Below, piece by piece: positions 11,542 through 26,194 of a stretch of DNA of 64,000 nucleotides. Origin of the DNA: Euglena gracilis. Taxonomy: Eukaryota; Euglenida; Euglenophyceae; Euglenales. The translations under genes and the position numbers were made by a program. The notes beneath the pieces were generated by a model. The model searched no databases. It saw nothing but the letters and a program-made list of their open reading frames with translations, and was not told the DNA's origin. The DNA lies in the NCBI GenBank assembly GCA_039621445.1, contig CP154954.1:27578123-27642122 (forward strand), in the 5' to 3' direction. The stretch's first letter is position 1, and each line of letters starts with the position of its first letter.

Positions 11542-14500
11542 TTGGTCCATTTTTACATGGTAACCTGGGCTGACCTGGTAAATGTCCCCCGGAATGGTCG
11601 AATGCACCCATCTAAATCTGCTCATTTCTTGCAACCAACATTCCCGCTGCATGTTTTCTTACCATTAAACCACGACAATCATGAAACCAACGGGTCCCCT
11701 GACTTTGGAGGCCTCCTGGAACACCCATTCGGTTACTCGGAGTAAGGCCCAATTTGGTCCATTTTTACATGGTAACCTGGGCTGACCTGGTAAATGTCCC
11801 CCGGAATGGTCGAATGCACCCATCTAAATCTGTTCATTTCTTGCAACCAACATTCCCGCTGCATGTTTTTCTTACCATTAAACCACGACAATCATGAAAC
11901 CAACGGGTCCCCTGACTTTGGAGGCCTCCTGGAACACCCATTCGGTTACTCGGAGTAAGGCCCAATTTGGTCCATTTTTACATGGTAACCTGGGCTGACC
12001 TGGTAAATGTCCCCCGGAATGGTCGAATGCACCCATCTAAATCTGCTCATTTCTTGCAACCAACCTTCCGGCTGCATGTTTTTCTTACCATTAAACCACG
12101 ACAATCATGAAACCAACGGGTCCCCTGACTTTGGAGGCCTCCTGGAACACCCATTCGGTTACTCGGAGTAAGGCCCAATTTGGTCCATTTTTACATGGTA
12201 ACCTGGGCTGACCTGGTAAATGTCCCCCGGAATGGTCGAATGCACCCATCTAAATCTGCTCATTTCTTGCAACCAACCTTCCGGCTGCATGTTTTTCTTA
12301 CCATTAAACCACGACAATCATGAAACCAACGGGTCCCCTGACTTTGGAGGCCTCCTGGAACACCCATTCGGTTACTCGGAGTAAGGCCCAATTTGGTCCA
12401 TTTTTACATGGTAACCTGGGCTGACCTGGTAAATGTCCCCCGGAATGGTCGAATGCACCCATCTAAATCTGCTCATTTCTTGCAACCAACCTTCCGGCTG
12501 CATGTTTTTCTTACCATTAAACCACGACAATCATGAAACCAACGGGTCCCCTGACTTTGGAGGCCTCCTGGAACACCCATTCGGTTACTCGGAGTAAGGC
12601 CCAATTTGGTCCATTTTTACATGGTAACCTGGGCTGACCTGGTAAATGTCCCCCGGAATGGTCGAATGCACCCATCTAAATGTGCTCATTTCTTGCAACC
12701 AACCTTCCGGCTGCATGTTTTCTTACCATTAAACCACGACAATCATGAAACCAACGGGTCCCCTGACTTTGGAGGCCTCCTGGAACACCCATTCGGTTAC
12801 TCGGAGTAAGGCCCAATTTGGTCCATTTTTACATGGTAACCTGGGCTGACCTGGTAAATGTCCCCCGGAATGGTCGAATGCACCCATCTAAATGTGCTCA
12901 TTTCTTGCAACCAACCTTCCGGCTGCATGTTTTTCTTACCATTAAACCACGACAATCATGAAACCAACGGGTCCCCTGACTTTGGAGGCCTCCTGGAACA
13001 CCCATTCGGTTACTCGGAGTAAGGCCCAATTTGGTCCATTTTTACATGGTAACCTGGGCTGACCTGGTAAATGTCCCCCGGAATGGTCGAATGCACCCGT
13101 CTAAATGTGCTCATTTCTTGCAACCAACCTTCCGGCTGCATGTTTTTCTTACCATTAAACCACGACAATCATGAAACCAACGGGTCCCCTGACTTTGGAG
13201 GCCTCCTGGAACACCCATTCGGTTACTCGGAGTAAGGCCCAATTTGGTCCATTTTTACATGGTAACCTGGGCTGACCTGGTAAATGTCCCCCGGAATGGT
13301 CGAATGCACCCATCTAAATCTGCTCATTTCTTGCAACCAACATTCCGGCTGCATGTTTTTCTTACCATTAAACCACGACAATCATGAAACCAACGGGTCC
13401 CCTGACTTTGGAGGCCTCCTGGAACACCCATTCGGTTACTCGGAGTAAGGCCCAATTTGGTCCATTTTTACATGGTAACCTGGGCTGACCTGGTAAATGT
13501 CCCCCGGAATGGTCGAATGCACCCATCTAAATGTGCTCATTTCTTGCAACCAACCTTCCCGCATGCATTTTTTCTTACCATTAAACCACGACAATCATGA
13601 AACCAACGGGTCCCCTGACTTTGGAGGCCTCCTGGAACACCCATTCGGTTACTCGGAGTAAGGCCCAATTTGGTCCATTTTTACATGGTAACCTGGGCTG
13701 ACCTGGTAAATGTCCCCCGGAATGGTCGAATGCACCCATCTAAATCTGCTCATTTCTTGCAACCAACATTCCCCCTGCATGTTTTTCTTACCATTAAACC
13801 ACGACAATCATGAAACCAACGGGTCCCCTGACTTTGGAGGCCTCCTGGAACACCCATTCGGTTACTCGGAGTAAGGCCCAATTTGGTCCATTTTTACATG
13901 GTAACCTGGGCTGACCTGGTAAATGTCCCCCGGAATGGTCGAATGCACCCATCTAAATCTGCTCATTTCTTGCAACCAACATTCCCGCTGCATGTTTTCT
14001 TACCATTAAACCACGACAATCATGAAACCAACGGGTCCCCTGACTTTGGAGGCCTCCTGGAACACCCATTCGGTTACTCGGAGTAAGGCCCAATTTGGTC
14101 CATTTTTACATGGTAACCTGGGCTGACCTGGTAAATGTCCCCCGGAATGGTCGAATGCACCCATCTAAATGTGCTCATTTCTTGCAACCAACCTTCCGGC
14201 TGCATGTTTTTCTTACCATTAAACCACGACAATCATGAAACCAACGGGTCCCCTGACTTTGGAGGCCTCCTGGAACACCCATTCGGTTACTCGGAGTAAG
14301 GCCCAATTTGGTCCATTTTTACATGGTAACCTGGGCTGACCTGGTAAATGTCCCCCGGAATGGTCGAATGCACCCATCTAAATGTGCTCATTTCTTGCAA
14401 CCAACATTCCCGCTGCATGTTTTTCTTACCATTAAACCACGACAATCATGAAACCAACGGGTCCCCTGACTTTGGAGGCCTCCTGGAACACCCATTCGGT

Positions 14501-17500
14501 TACTCGGAGTAAGGCCCAATTTGGTCCATTTTTACATGGTAACCTGGGCTGACCTGGTAAATGTCCCCCGGAATGGTCGAATGCACCCATCTAAATGTGC
14601 TCATTTCTTGCAACCAACATTCCCGCTGCATGTTTTTCTTACCATTAAACCACGACAATCATGAAACCAACGGGTCCCCTGACTTTGGAGGCCGCCTGGA
14701 ACACCCATTCGGTTACTCGGAGTAAGGCCCAATTTGGTCCATTTTTACATGGTAACCTGGGCTGACCTGGTAAATGTCCCCCGGAATGGTCGAATGCACC
14801 CATCTAAATCTGCTCATTTCTTGCAACCAACATTCCCGCTGCATGTTTTTCTTACCATTAAACCACGACAATCATGAAACCAACGGGTCCCCTGACTTTG
14901 GAGGCCTCCTGGAACACCCATTCGGTTACTCGGAGTAAGGCCCAATTTGGTCCATTTTTACATGGTAACCTGGGCTGACCTGGTAAATGTCCCCCGGAAT
15001 GGTCGAATGCACCCATCTAAATGTGCTCATTTCTTGCAACCAACATTCCGGCTGCATGTTTCTCTACCATTAAACCACGACAATCATGAAACCAACGGGT
15101 CCCCTGACTTTGGAGGCCTCCTGGAACACCCATTCGGTTACTCGGAGTAAGGCCCAATTTGGTCCATTTTTACATGGTAACCTGGGCTGACCTGGTAAAT
15201 GTCCCCCGGAATGGTCGAATGCACCCATCTAAATCTGCTCATTTCTTGCAACCAACCTTCCGGCTGCATGTTTTTCTTACCATTAAACCACGACAATCAT
15301 GAAACCAACGGGTCCCCTGACTTTGGAGGCCTCCTGGAACACCCATTCGGTAACTCGGAGTAAGGCCCAATTTGGTCCATTTTTACATGGTAACCTGGGC
15401 TGACCTGGTAAATGTCCCCCGGAATGGTCGAATGCACCCATCTAAATGTGCTCATTTCTTGCAACCAGCCTTCCGGCTGCATGTTTTCTTACCATTAAAC
15501 CACGACAATCATGAAACCAACGGGTCCCCTGACTTTGGAGGCCGCCTGGAACACCCATTCGGTAAGTCGGAGTAAGGCCCAATTTGGTCCATTTTTACAT
15601 GGTAACCTGGGCTGACCTGGTAAATGTCCCCCGGAATGGTCGAATGCACCCATCTAAATGTGCTCATTTCTTGCAACCAACCTTCCGGCTGCATGTTTTT
15701 CTTACCATTAAACCACGACAATCATGAAACCAACGGGTCCCCTGACTTTGGAGGCCGCCTGGAACACCCATTCGGTTACTCGGAGTAAGGCCCAATTTGG
15801 TCCATTTTTACATGGTAACCTGGGCTGACCTGGTAAATGTCCCCCGGAATGGTCGAATGCACCCATCTAAATGTGCTCATTTCTTGCAACCAACCTTCCG
15901 GCTGCATGTTTTTCTTACCATTAAACCACGACAATCATGAAACCAACGGGTCCCCTGACTTTGGAGGCCTCCTGGAACACCCATTCGGTTACTCGGAGTA
16001 AGGCCCAATTTGGTCCATTTTTACATGGTAACCTGGGCTGACCTGGTAAATGTCCCCCGGAATGGTCGAATGCACCCATCTAAATGTGCTCATTTCTTGC
16101 AACCAACATTCCCGCTGCATGTTTTTCTTACCATTAAACCACGACAATCATGAAACCAACGGGTCCCCTGACTTTGGAGGCCTCCTGGAACACCCATTCG
16201 GTTACTCGGAGTAAGGCCCAATTTGGTCCATTTTTACATGGTAACCTGGGCTGACCTGGTAAATGTCCCCCGGAATGGTCGAATGCACCCATCTAAATGT
16301 GCTCATTTCTTGCAACCAACATTCCGCTGCATGTTTTTCTTACCATTAAACCACGACAATCATGAAACCAACGGGTCCCCTGACTTTGGAGGCCTCCTGG
16401 AACACCCATTCGGTTACTCGGAGTAAGGCCCAATTTGGTCCATTTTTACATGGTAACCTGGGCTGACCTGGTAAATGTCCCCCGGAATGGTCGAATGCAC
16501 CCATCTAAATGTGCTCATTTCTTGCAACCAACCTTCCGGCTGCATGTTTTTCTTACCATTAAACCACGACAATCATGAAACCAACGGGTCCCCTGACTTT
16601 GGAGGCCTCCTGGAACACCCATTCGGTTACTCGGAGTAAGGCCCAATTTGGTCCATTTTTACATGGTAACCTGGGCTGACCTGGTAAATGTCCCCCGGAA
16701 TGGTCGAATGCACCCATCTAAATGTGCTCATTTCTTGCAACCAACATTCCCGCTGCATGTTTTTCTTACCATTAAACCACGACAATCATGAAACCAACGG
16801 GTCCCCTGACTTTGGAGGCCTCCTGGAACACCCATTCGGTAAGTCGGAGTAAGGCCCAATTTGGTCCATTTTTACATGGTAACCTGGGCTGACCTGGTAA
16901 ATGTCCCCCGGAATGGTCGAATGCACCCATCTAAATGTGCTCATTTCTTGCAACCAACCTTCCGGCTGCATGTTTTTCTTACCATTAAACCACGACAATC
17001 ATGAAACCAACGGGTCCCCTGACTTTGGAGGCCTCCTGGAACACCCATTCGGTTACTCGGAGTAAGGCCCAATTTGGTCCATTTTTACATGGTAACCTGG
17101 GCTGACCTGGTAAATGTCCCCCGGAATGGTCGAATGCACCCATCTAAATGTGCTCATTTCTTGCAACCAACATTCCCGCTGCATGTTTTTCTTACCATTA
17201 AACCACGACAATCATGAAACCAACGGGTCCCCTGACTTTGGAGGCCTCCTGGAACACCCATTCGGTTACTCGGAGTAAGGCCCAATTTGGTCCATTTTTA
17301 CATGGTAACCTGGGCTGACCTGGTAAATGTCCCCCGGAATGGTCGAATGCACCCATCTAAATGTGCTCATTTCTTGCAACCAACATTCCGCTGCATGTTT
17401 TTCTTACCATTAAACCACGACAATCATGAAACCAACGGGTCCCCTGACTTTGGAGGCCTCCTGGAACACCCATTCGGTTACTCGGAGTAAGGCCCAATTT

Positions 17501-19615
17501 GGTCCATTTTTACATGGTAACCTGGGCTGACCTGGTAAATGTCCCCCGGAATGGTCGAATGCACCCATCTAAATGTGCTCATTTCTTGCAACCAACATTC
17601 CCGCTGCATGTTTTTCTTACCATTAAACCACGACAATCATGAAACCAACGGGTCCCCTGACTTTGGAGGCCCTGGAACACCCATTCGGTTACTCGGAGTA
17701 AGGCCCAATTTGGTCCATTTTTACATGGTAACCTGGGCTGACCTGGTAAATGTCCCCGGAATGGTCGAATGCACCCATCTAAATCTGCTCATTTCTTGCA
17801 ACCAACATTCCCGCTGCATGTTTTTCTTACCATTAAACCACGACAATCATGAAACCAACGGGTCCCCTGACTTTGGAGGCCTCCTGGAACACCCATTCGG
17901 TTACTCGGAGTAAGGCCCAATTTGGTCCATTTTTACATGGTAACCTGGGCTGACCTGGTAAATGTCCCCCGGAATGGTCGAATGCACCCATCTAAATCTG
18001 CTCATTTCTTGCAACCAACATTCCCGCTGCATGTTTTTCTTACCATTAAACCACGACAATCATGAAACCAACGGGTCCCCTGACTTTGGAGGCCTCCTGG
18101 AACACCCATTCGGTTACTCGGAGTAAGGCCCAATTTGGTCCATTTTTACATGGTAACCTGGGCTGACCTGGTAAATGTCCCCCGGAATGGTCGAATGCAC
18201 CCATCTAAATCTGCTCATTTCTTGCAACCAACATTCCCGCTGCATGTTTTTCTTACCATTAAACCACGACAATCATGAAACCAACGGGTCCCCTGACTTT
18301 GGAGGCCTCCTGGAACACCCATTCGGTTACTCGGAGTAAGGCCCAATTTGGTCCATTTTTACATGGTAACCTGGGCTGACCTGGTAAATGTCCCCCGGAA
18401 TGGTCGAATGCACCCATCTAAATCTGCTCATTTCTTGCAACCAACCTTCCGGCTGCATGTTTCCCTACCATTAAACCACGACAATCATGAAACCAACGGG
18501 TCCCCTGACTTTGGAGGCCTCCTGGAACACCCATTCGGTTACTCGGAGTAAGGCCCAATTTGGTCCATTTTTACATGGTAACCTGGGCTGACCTGGTAAA
18601 TGTCCCCCGGAATGGTCGAATGCACCCATCTAAATCTGCTCATTTCTTGCAACCAACCTTCCGGCTGCATGTTTTTCTTACCATTAAACCACGGCAATCA
18701 TGAAACCAACGGGTCCCCTGACTTTGGAGGCCTCCTGGAACACCCATTCGGTAACTCGGAGTAAGGCCCAATTTGGTCCATTTTTACATGGTGACCTGGG
18801 CTGACCTGGTAAATGTTACCCGGAATGGTCGAATGCACCCATCTAAATGTGCTCATTTCTTGCAACCAACATTCCCGCTGCATGTTTTTCTTACCATTAA
18901 ACCACGACAATCATGAAACCAACGGGTCCCCTGACTTTGGAGGCCGCCTGGAACACCCATTCGGTTACTCGGAGTAAGGCCCAATTTGGTCCATTTTTAC
19001 ATGGTGACCTGGGCTGACCTGGTAAATGTTACCCGGAATGGTCGAATGCACCCATCTAAATGTGCTCATTTCTTGCAACCAACATTCCCGCTGCATGTTT
19101 TTCTTACCATTAAACCACGAAAATCATGAAACCAACGGGTCCCCTGACTTTGGAGGCCTCCTGGAACACCCATTCGGTTACTCGGAGTAAGGCCCAATTT
19201 GGTCCATTTTTACATGGTAACCTGGGCTGACCTGGTAAATGTCCCCCGGAATGGTCGAATGCACCCATCTAAATCTGCTCATTTCTTGCAACCAACATTC
19301 CCGCTGCATGTTTTTCTTACCATTAAACCACGACAATCATGAAACCAACGGGTCCCCTGACTTTGGAGGCCTCCTGGAACACCCATTCGGTTACTCGGAG
19401 TAAGGCCCAATTTGGTCCATTTTTACATGGTAACCTGGGCTGACCTGGTAAATGTCCCCCGGAATGGTCGAATGCACCCATCTAAATGTGCTCATTTCTT
19501 GCAACCAACCTTCCGGCTGCATGTTTTCTTACCATTAAACCACGACAATCATGAAACCAACGGGTCCCCTGACTTTGGAGGCCTCCTGGAACACCCATTC
19601 GGTTACTCGGAGTAA
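11542..19615 (-). repeat. Recurrent five-unit (1,064-bp) spacing
   Basis: Units that share a one-base frame change opening the same 67-codon frame begin at 11542, 12606, 13883, 14947, 16223, 17287, 18348 and 19412. Most gaps are 1,064 bp (5 x 213 minus 1); one is 1,277 bp (6 x 213 minus 1) and one is 1,061 bp. In several of these units the T run after GCATG is one T shorter. This suggests a five-unit higher-order repeat with one short member, although recurrent slippage in the T run could imitate it. Confidence 0.55.
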
Positions 19616-22600
19616 GGCCCAATTTGGTCCATTTTTACATGGTAACCTGGGCTGACCTGGTAAATGTCCCCCGGAATGGTCGAATGCACCCATCCAAAAT
19701 GTACTCATTTCTTGCAACCAACCTTCCCGCTGCATGTTTTTCTTACCATTAAACCACGACAATCATGAAACCAACGGGTCCCCTGACTTTGGAGGCCTCC
19801 TGGAACACCCATTCGGTTACTCGGAGTAAGGCCCAATTTGGTCCATTTTTACATGGTAACCTGGGCTGACCTGGTAAATGTCCCCCGGAATGGTCGAATG
19901 CACCCATCTAAATGTGCTCATTTCTTGCAACCAACATTCCCGCTGCATGTTTTTCTTACCATTAAACCACGACAATCATGAAACCAACGGGTCCCCTGAC
20001 TTTGGAGGCCTCCTGGAACACCCATTCGGTTACTCGGAGTAAGGCCCAATTTGGTCCATTTTTACATGGTAACCTGGGCTGACCTGGTAAATGTCCCCCG
20101 GAATGGTCGAATGCACCCATCTAAATTTCTTTGCAACTAAACCTTCCGCTGCATGTTTTTCTTACCATTAAACCACGACAATCATGAAACCAACGGGTCC
20201 CCTGACTTTGGAGGCCTCCTGGAACACCCATTCGGTTACTCGGAGTAAGGCCCAATTTGGTCCATTTTTACATGGTAACCTGGGCTGACCTGGTAAATGT
20301 CCCCCGGAATGGTCGAATGCACCCATCTAAATCTGCTCATTTCTTGCAACCAACCTTCGGGCCGCATGTTCTTCTTACCATTAAACAACAACAATCATGA
20401 AACCAACGGGTCCCCTGACTTTGGAGGCCTCCTGGAACACACATTCGGTTACTCGGAGTAAGGCCCAATTTGGTCCATTTTTACATGGTAACCTGGGCTG
20501 ACCTGGTAAATGTCCCCCGGAATGGTCGAATGCACCCATCTAAATCTGCTCATTTCTTGCAACCAACCTTCCGGTTGCATGTTTTTCTTACCATTAAACC
20601 ACGACAATCATGAAACCAACGGGTCCCCTGACTTTGGAGGCCTCCTGGAACACCCATTCGGTAAGTCGGAGTAAGGCCCAATTTGGTCCATTTTTACATG
20701 GTAACCTGGGCTGACCTGGTAAATGTCCCCCGGAATGGTCGAATGCACCCATCTAAATGTGCTCATTTCTTGCAACCAACATTCCCGCTGCATGTTTTTC
20801 TTACCATTAAACCACGACAATCATGAAACCAACGGGTCCCCTGACTTTGGAGGCCTCCTGGAACACCCATTCGGTTACTCGGAGTAAGGCCCAATTTGGT
20901 CCATTTTTACATGGTAACCTGGGCTGACCTGGTAAATGTCCCCCGGAATGGTCGAATGCACCCATCTAAATCTGCTCATTTCTTGCAACCAACCTTCCGG
21001 CTGCATGTTTTTCTTACCATTAAACCACGACAATCATGAAACCAACGGGTCCCCTGACTTTGGAGGCCTCCTGGAACACCCATTCGGTTACTCGGAGTAA
21101 GGCCCAATTTGGTCCATTTTTACATGGTAACCTGGGCTGACCTGGTAAATGTCCCCCGGAATGGTCGAATGCACCCATCTAAATGTGCTCATTTCTTGCA
21201 ACCAACATTCCCGCTGCATGTTTTTCTTACCATTAAACCACGACAATCATGAAACCAACGGGTCCCCTGACTTTGGAGGCCGCCTGGAACACCCATTCGG
21301 TTACTCGGAGTAAGGCCCAATTTGGTCCATTTTTACATGGTAACCTGGGCTGACCTGGTAAATGTCCCCCGGAATGGTCGAATGCACCCATCTAAATCTG
21401 CTCATTTCTTGCAACCAACATTCCCGCTGCATGTTTTTCTTACCATTAAACCACGACAATCATGAAACCAACGGGTCCCCTGACTTTGGAGGCCTCCTGG
21501 AAAACCCATTCGGTAACCGGGAGTAAGGCCCAATTTGGTCCATTTTTACATGGTAACCTGGGCTGACCTGGTAAATGTCCCCCGGAATGGTCGAATGCAC
21601 TCATCTAAATTTCTTGCAACCAACCTTCCGGCTGCATGTTTTTCTTACCATTAAACCACGACAATCATGAAACCAACGGGTCCCCTGACTTTGGAGGCCT
21701 CCTGGAACACCCATTCGGTTACTCGGAGTAAGGCCCAATTTGGTCCATTTTTACATGGTAACCTGGGCTGACCTGGTAAATGTCCCCCGGAATGGTCGAA
21801 TGCACCCATCTAAATCTGCTCATTTCTTGCAACCAACCTTCGGGCCGCATGTTCTTCTTACCATTAAACAACAACAATCATGAAACCAACGGGTCCCCTG
21901 ACTTTGGAGGCCTCCTGGAACACCCATTCGGTTACTCGGAGTAAGGCCCAATTTGGTCCATTTTTACATGGTAACCTGGGCTGACCTGGTAAATGTCCCC
22001 CGGAATGGTCGAATGCACCCATCTAAATGTGCTCATTTCTTGCAACCAACATTCCCGCTGCATGTTTTTCTTACCATTAAACCACGACAATCATGAAACC
22101 AACGGGTCCCCTGACTTTGGAGGCCTCCTGGAACACCCATTCGGTTACTCGGAGTAAGGCCCAATTTGGTCCATTTTTACATGGTAACCTGGGCTGACCT
22201 GGTAAATGTCCCCCGGAATGGTCGAATGCACCCATCTAAATCTGCTCATTTCTTGCAACCAACATTCCCGCTGCATGTTTTTCTTACCATTAAACCACGA
22301 AAATCATGAAACCAACGGGTCCCCTGACTTTGGAGGCCTCCTGGAACACCCATTCGGTTACTCGGAGTAAGGCCCAATTTGGTCCATTTTTACATGGTAA
22401 CCTGGGCTGACCTGGTAAATGTCCCCCGGAATGGTCGAATGCACCCATCTAAATCTGCTCATTTCTTGCAACCAACCTTCCGGCTGCATGTTTTTCTTAC
22501 CATTAAACCACGACAATCATGAAACCAACGGGTCCCCTGACTTTGGAGGCCTCCTGGAACACCCATTCGGTTACTCGGAGTAAGGCCCAATTTGGTCCAT

Positions 22601-24840
22601 TTTTACATGGTAACCTGGGCTGACCTGGTAAATGTCCCCCGGAATGGTCGAATGCACCCATCTAAATCTGCTCATTTCTTGCAACCAACCTTCCGGCTGC
22701 ATGTTTTTCTTACCATTAAACCACGGCAATCATGAAACCAACGGGTCCCCTGACTTTGGAGGCCTCCTGGAACACCCATTCGGTAACTCGGAGTAAGGCC
22801 CAATTTGGTCCATTTTTACATGGTAACCTGGGCTGACCTGGTAAATGTCCCCCGGAATGGTCGAATGCACCCATCTAAATGTGCTCATTTGTTGCAACCA
22901 ACATTCCCGCTGCATGTTTTTCTTACCATTAAACCACGACAATCATGAAACCAACGGGTCCCCTGACTTTGGAGGCCGCCTGGAACACCCATTCGGTAAG
23001 TCGGAGTAAGGCCCAATTTGGTCCATTTTTACATGGTAACCTGGGCTGACCTGGTAAATGTTACCCGGAATGGTCGAATGCACCCATCTAAATGTGCTCA
23101 TTTCTTGCAACCAACATTCCCGCTGCATGTTTTTCTTACCATTAAGCCACGAAAATCATGAAACCAACGGGTCCCCTGACTTTGGAGGCCTCCTGGAACA
23201 CCCATTCGGTTACTCGGAGTAAGGCCCAATTTGGTCCATTTTTACATGGTAACCTGGGCTGACCTGGTAAATGTCCCCCGGAATGGTCGAATGCACCCAT
23301 CTAAATCTGCTCATTTCTTGCAACCAACATTACCGCTGCATGTTTTTCTTACCATTAAACCACGACAATCATGAAACCAACGGGTCCCCTGACTTTGGAG
23401 GCCTCCTGGAACACCCATTCGGTAACCGGGAGTAAGGCCCAATTTGGTCCATTTTTACACGGTAACCTGGGCTGACCTGGTAAATGTCCCCCGGAATGGT
23501 CGAATGCACTCATCTAAATCTGCTCATTTCTTGCAACCAACCTTCCGGCTGCATGTTTTTCTTACCATTAAACCACGGCAATCATGAAACCAACGGGTCC
23601 CCTGACTTTGGAGGCCTCCTGGAACACCCATTCGGTAACTCGGAGTAAGGCCCAATTTGGTCCATTTTTACATGGTAACCTGGGCTGACCTGGTAAATGT
23701 CCCCCGGAATGGTCGAATGCACCCATCTAAATCTGCTCATTTCTTGCAACCAACCTTCCGGCTGCATGTTTTTCTTACCATTAAACCACGACAATCATGA
23801 AACCAACGGGTCCCCTGACTTTGGAGGCCTCCTGGAACACCCATTCGGTAAGTCGGAGTAAGGCCCAATTTGGTCCATTTTTACATGGTAACCTGGGCTG
23901 ACCTGGTAAATGTCCCCCGGAATGGTCGAATGCACCCATCTAAATGTGCTCATTTCTTGCAACCAACATTCCCGCTGCATGTTTTTCTTACCATTAAACC
24001 ACGACAATCATGAAACCAACGGGTCCCCTGACTTTGGAGGCCGCCTGGAACACCCATTCGGTAAGTCGGAGTAAGGCCCAATTTGGTCCATTTTTACATG
24101 GCGACCTGGGCTGACCTGGTAAATGTTACCCGGAATGGTCGAATGCACCCATCTAAATGTGCTCATTTCTTGCAACCAGCATTCCCGCTGTCTGTTTTTC
24201 TTACCATTAAACCACGAAAATCATGAAACCAACGGGTCCCCTGACTTTGGAGGCCTCCTGGAACACCCATTCGGTTACTCGGAGTAAGGCCCAATTTGGT
24301 CCATTTTTACATGGTAACCTGGGCTGACCTGGTAAATGTCCCCCGGAATGGTCGAATGCACTCATCTAAATCTGCTCATTTCTTGCAACCAACCTTCCGG
24401 CTGCATGTTTCTCTACCATTAAACCACGACAATCATGAAACCAACGGGTCCCCTGACTTTGGAGGCCTCCTGGAACACCCATTCGGTTACTCGGAGTAAG
24501 GCCCAACTGGGTCCTTTTTTACATGGTAACCTGGGCTGACCTGGTAAATGTCCCCCGGAATGGTCGAATGCACCCATCTAAATGTGCTCATTTCTTGCAA
24601 CCAACATTCCCGCTGCATGTTTTTCTTACCATTAAACCACGACAATCATGACACCAACGGGTCCCCTGACTTTGGAGGCCTCCTGGAACACCCATTCGGT
24701 TACTCGGAGTAAGGCCCAACTGGGTCCTTTTTTACATGGTAACCTGGGCTGACCTGGTAAATGTCCCCCGGAATGGTCGAATGCACCCATCTAAATGTGC
24801 TAATTTCTTGCAACCAACATTCCCGCTGCATGTTTTTCTT

Positions 24841-26109
24841 ATCATTAAACCACGACAATCATGAAACCAACGGGTCCCCTGACTTTGGAGGCCGCCTGGA
24901 ACACCCATTCGGTAAGTCGGAGTAAGGCCCAATTTGGTCCATTTTTACATGGTAACCTGGGCTGACCTGGTAAATGTCCCCCGGAATGGTCGAATGCACC
25001 CATCTAAATGTGCTAATTTCTTGCAACCAACATTCCCGCTGCATGTTTTTCTTACCATTAAACCACGACAATCATGACACCAACGGGTCCCCTGACTTTG
25101 GAGGCCTCCTGGAACACCCATTCGGTTACTCGGAGTAAGGCCCAACTGGGTCCTTTTTTACATGGTAACCTGGGCTGACCTGGTAAATGTCCCCCGGAAT
25201 GGTCGAATGCACCCATCTAAATGTGCTCATTTCTTGCAACCAACATTCCCGCTGCATGTTGCCCTTACCTTTAAACCACGACAATCATGAAACCAACGGG
25301 TCCCCTGACTTTGGAGGCCTTCTGGAACACCCATTCGGTTACTCGGAGCAAGGCCCAATTTGGTACATTTTTGCATGGTAACCTGGGCTGACCTAGTAAA
25401 TGTCCCCCGGAATGGTCGAATGCACCCATCTAAATGTGCTCATTTCTTGCAACCAACATTCCCGCTGCATGTTTTTCTTATCATTAAACCACGACAATCA
25501 TGAAACCAACGGGGTCCCCTGACTTTGGAGGCCGCCTGGAACACCCATTCGGTAAGTCGGAGTAAGGCCCAATTTGGTCCATTTTTACATGGTAACCTGG
25601 GCTGACCTGGTAAATGTCCCCCGGAATGGTCGAATGCACCCATCTAAATGTGCTAATTTCTTGCAACCAACATTCCCGCTGCATGTTTTTCTTACCATTA
25701 AACCACGACAATCATGACACCAACGGGTCCCCTGACTTTGGAGGCCTCCTGGAACACCCATTCGGTTACTCGGAGTAAGGCCCAACTGGGTCCTTTTTTA
25801 CATGGTAACCTGGGCTGACCTGGTAAATGTCCCCCGGAATGGTCGAATGCACCCATCTAAATGTGCTCATTTCTTGCAACCAACATTCCCGCTGCATGTT
25901 GCCCTTACCTTTAAACCACGACAATCATGAAACCAACGGGTCCCCTGACTTTGGAGGCCTTCTGGAACACCCATTCGGTTACTCGGAGCAAGGCCCAATT
26001 TGGTACATTTTTGCATGGTAACCTGGGCTGACCTAGTAAATGTCCCCCGGAATGGTCGAATGCACCCATCTAAATGTGCTCATTTCTTGCAACCAACATT
26101 CCCGCTGCA
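24841..26109 (-). repeat. 640-bp three-unit tandem duplication at the array edge
   Basis: Three divergent units are present twice, at about 24841-25480 and 25481-26109. Shared private variants are CCCAACTGGGTCC at 25141 and 25781, GCATGTTGCCCTTACCTTT at 25254 and 25894, and GGAGCAAGGCCC with TTGGTACATTTTTGC near 25346 and 25986. The one-base excess over 639 is an extra G at 25511. The copies look almost identical, so the duplication is recent although the units themselves are unusually divergent. Confidence 0.85.
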
Positions 26110-26194
26110 TGTGTTTCTTACCATTAAACCACGACAATCATGAAACCAACGGGTCCCCTGACTTTGGAGGCCTCCTGGAACACCCATTCGGTTA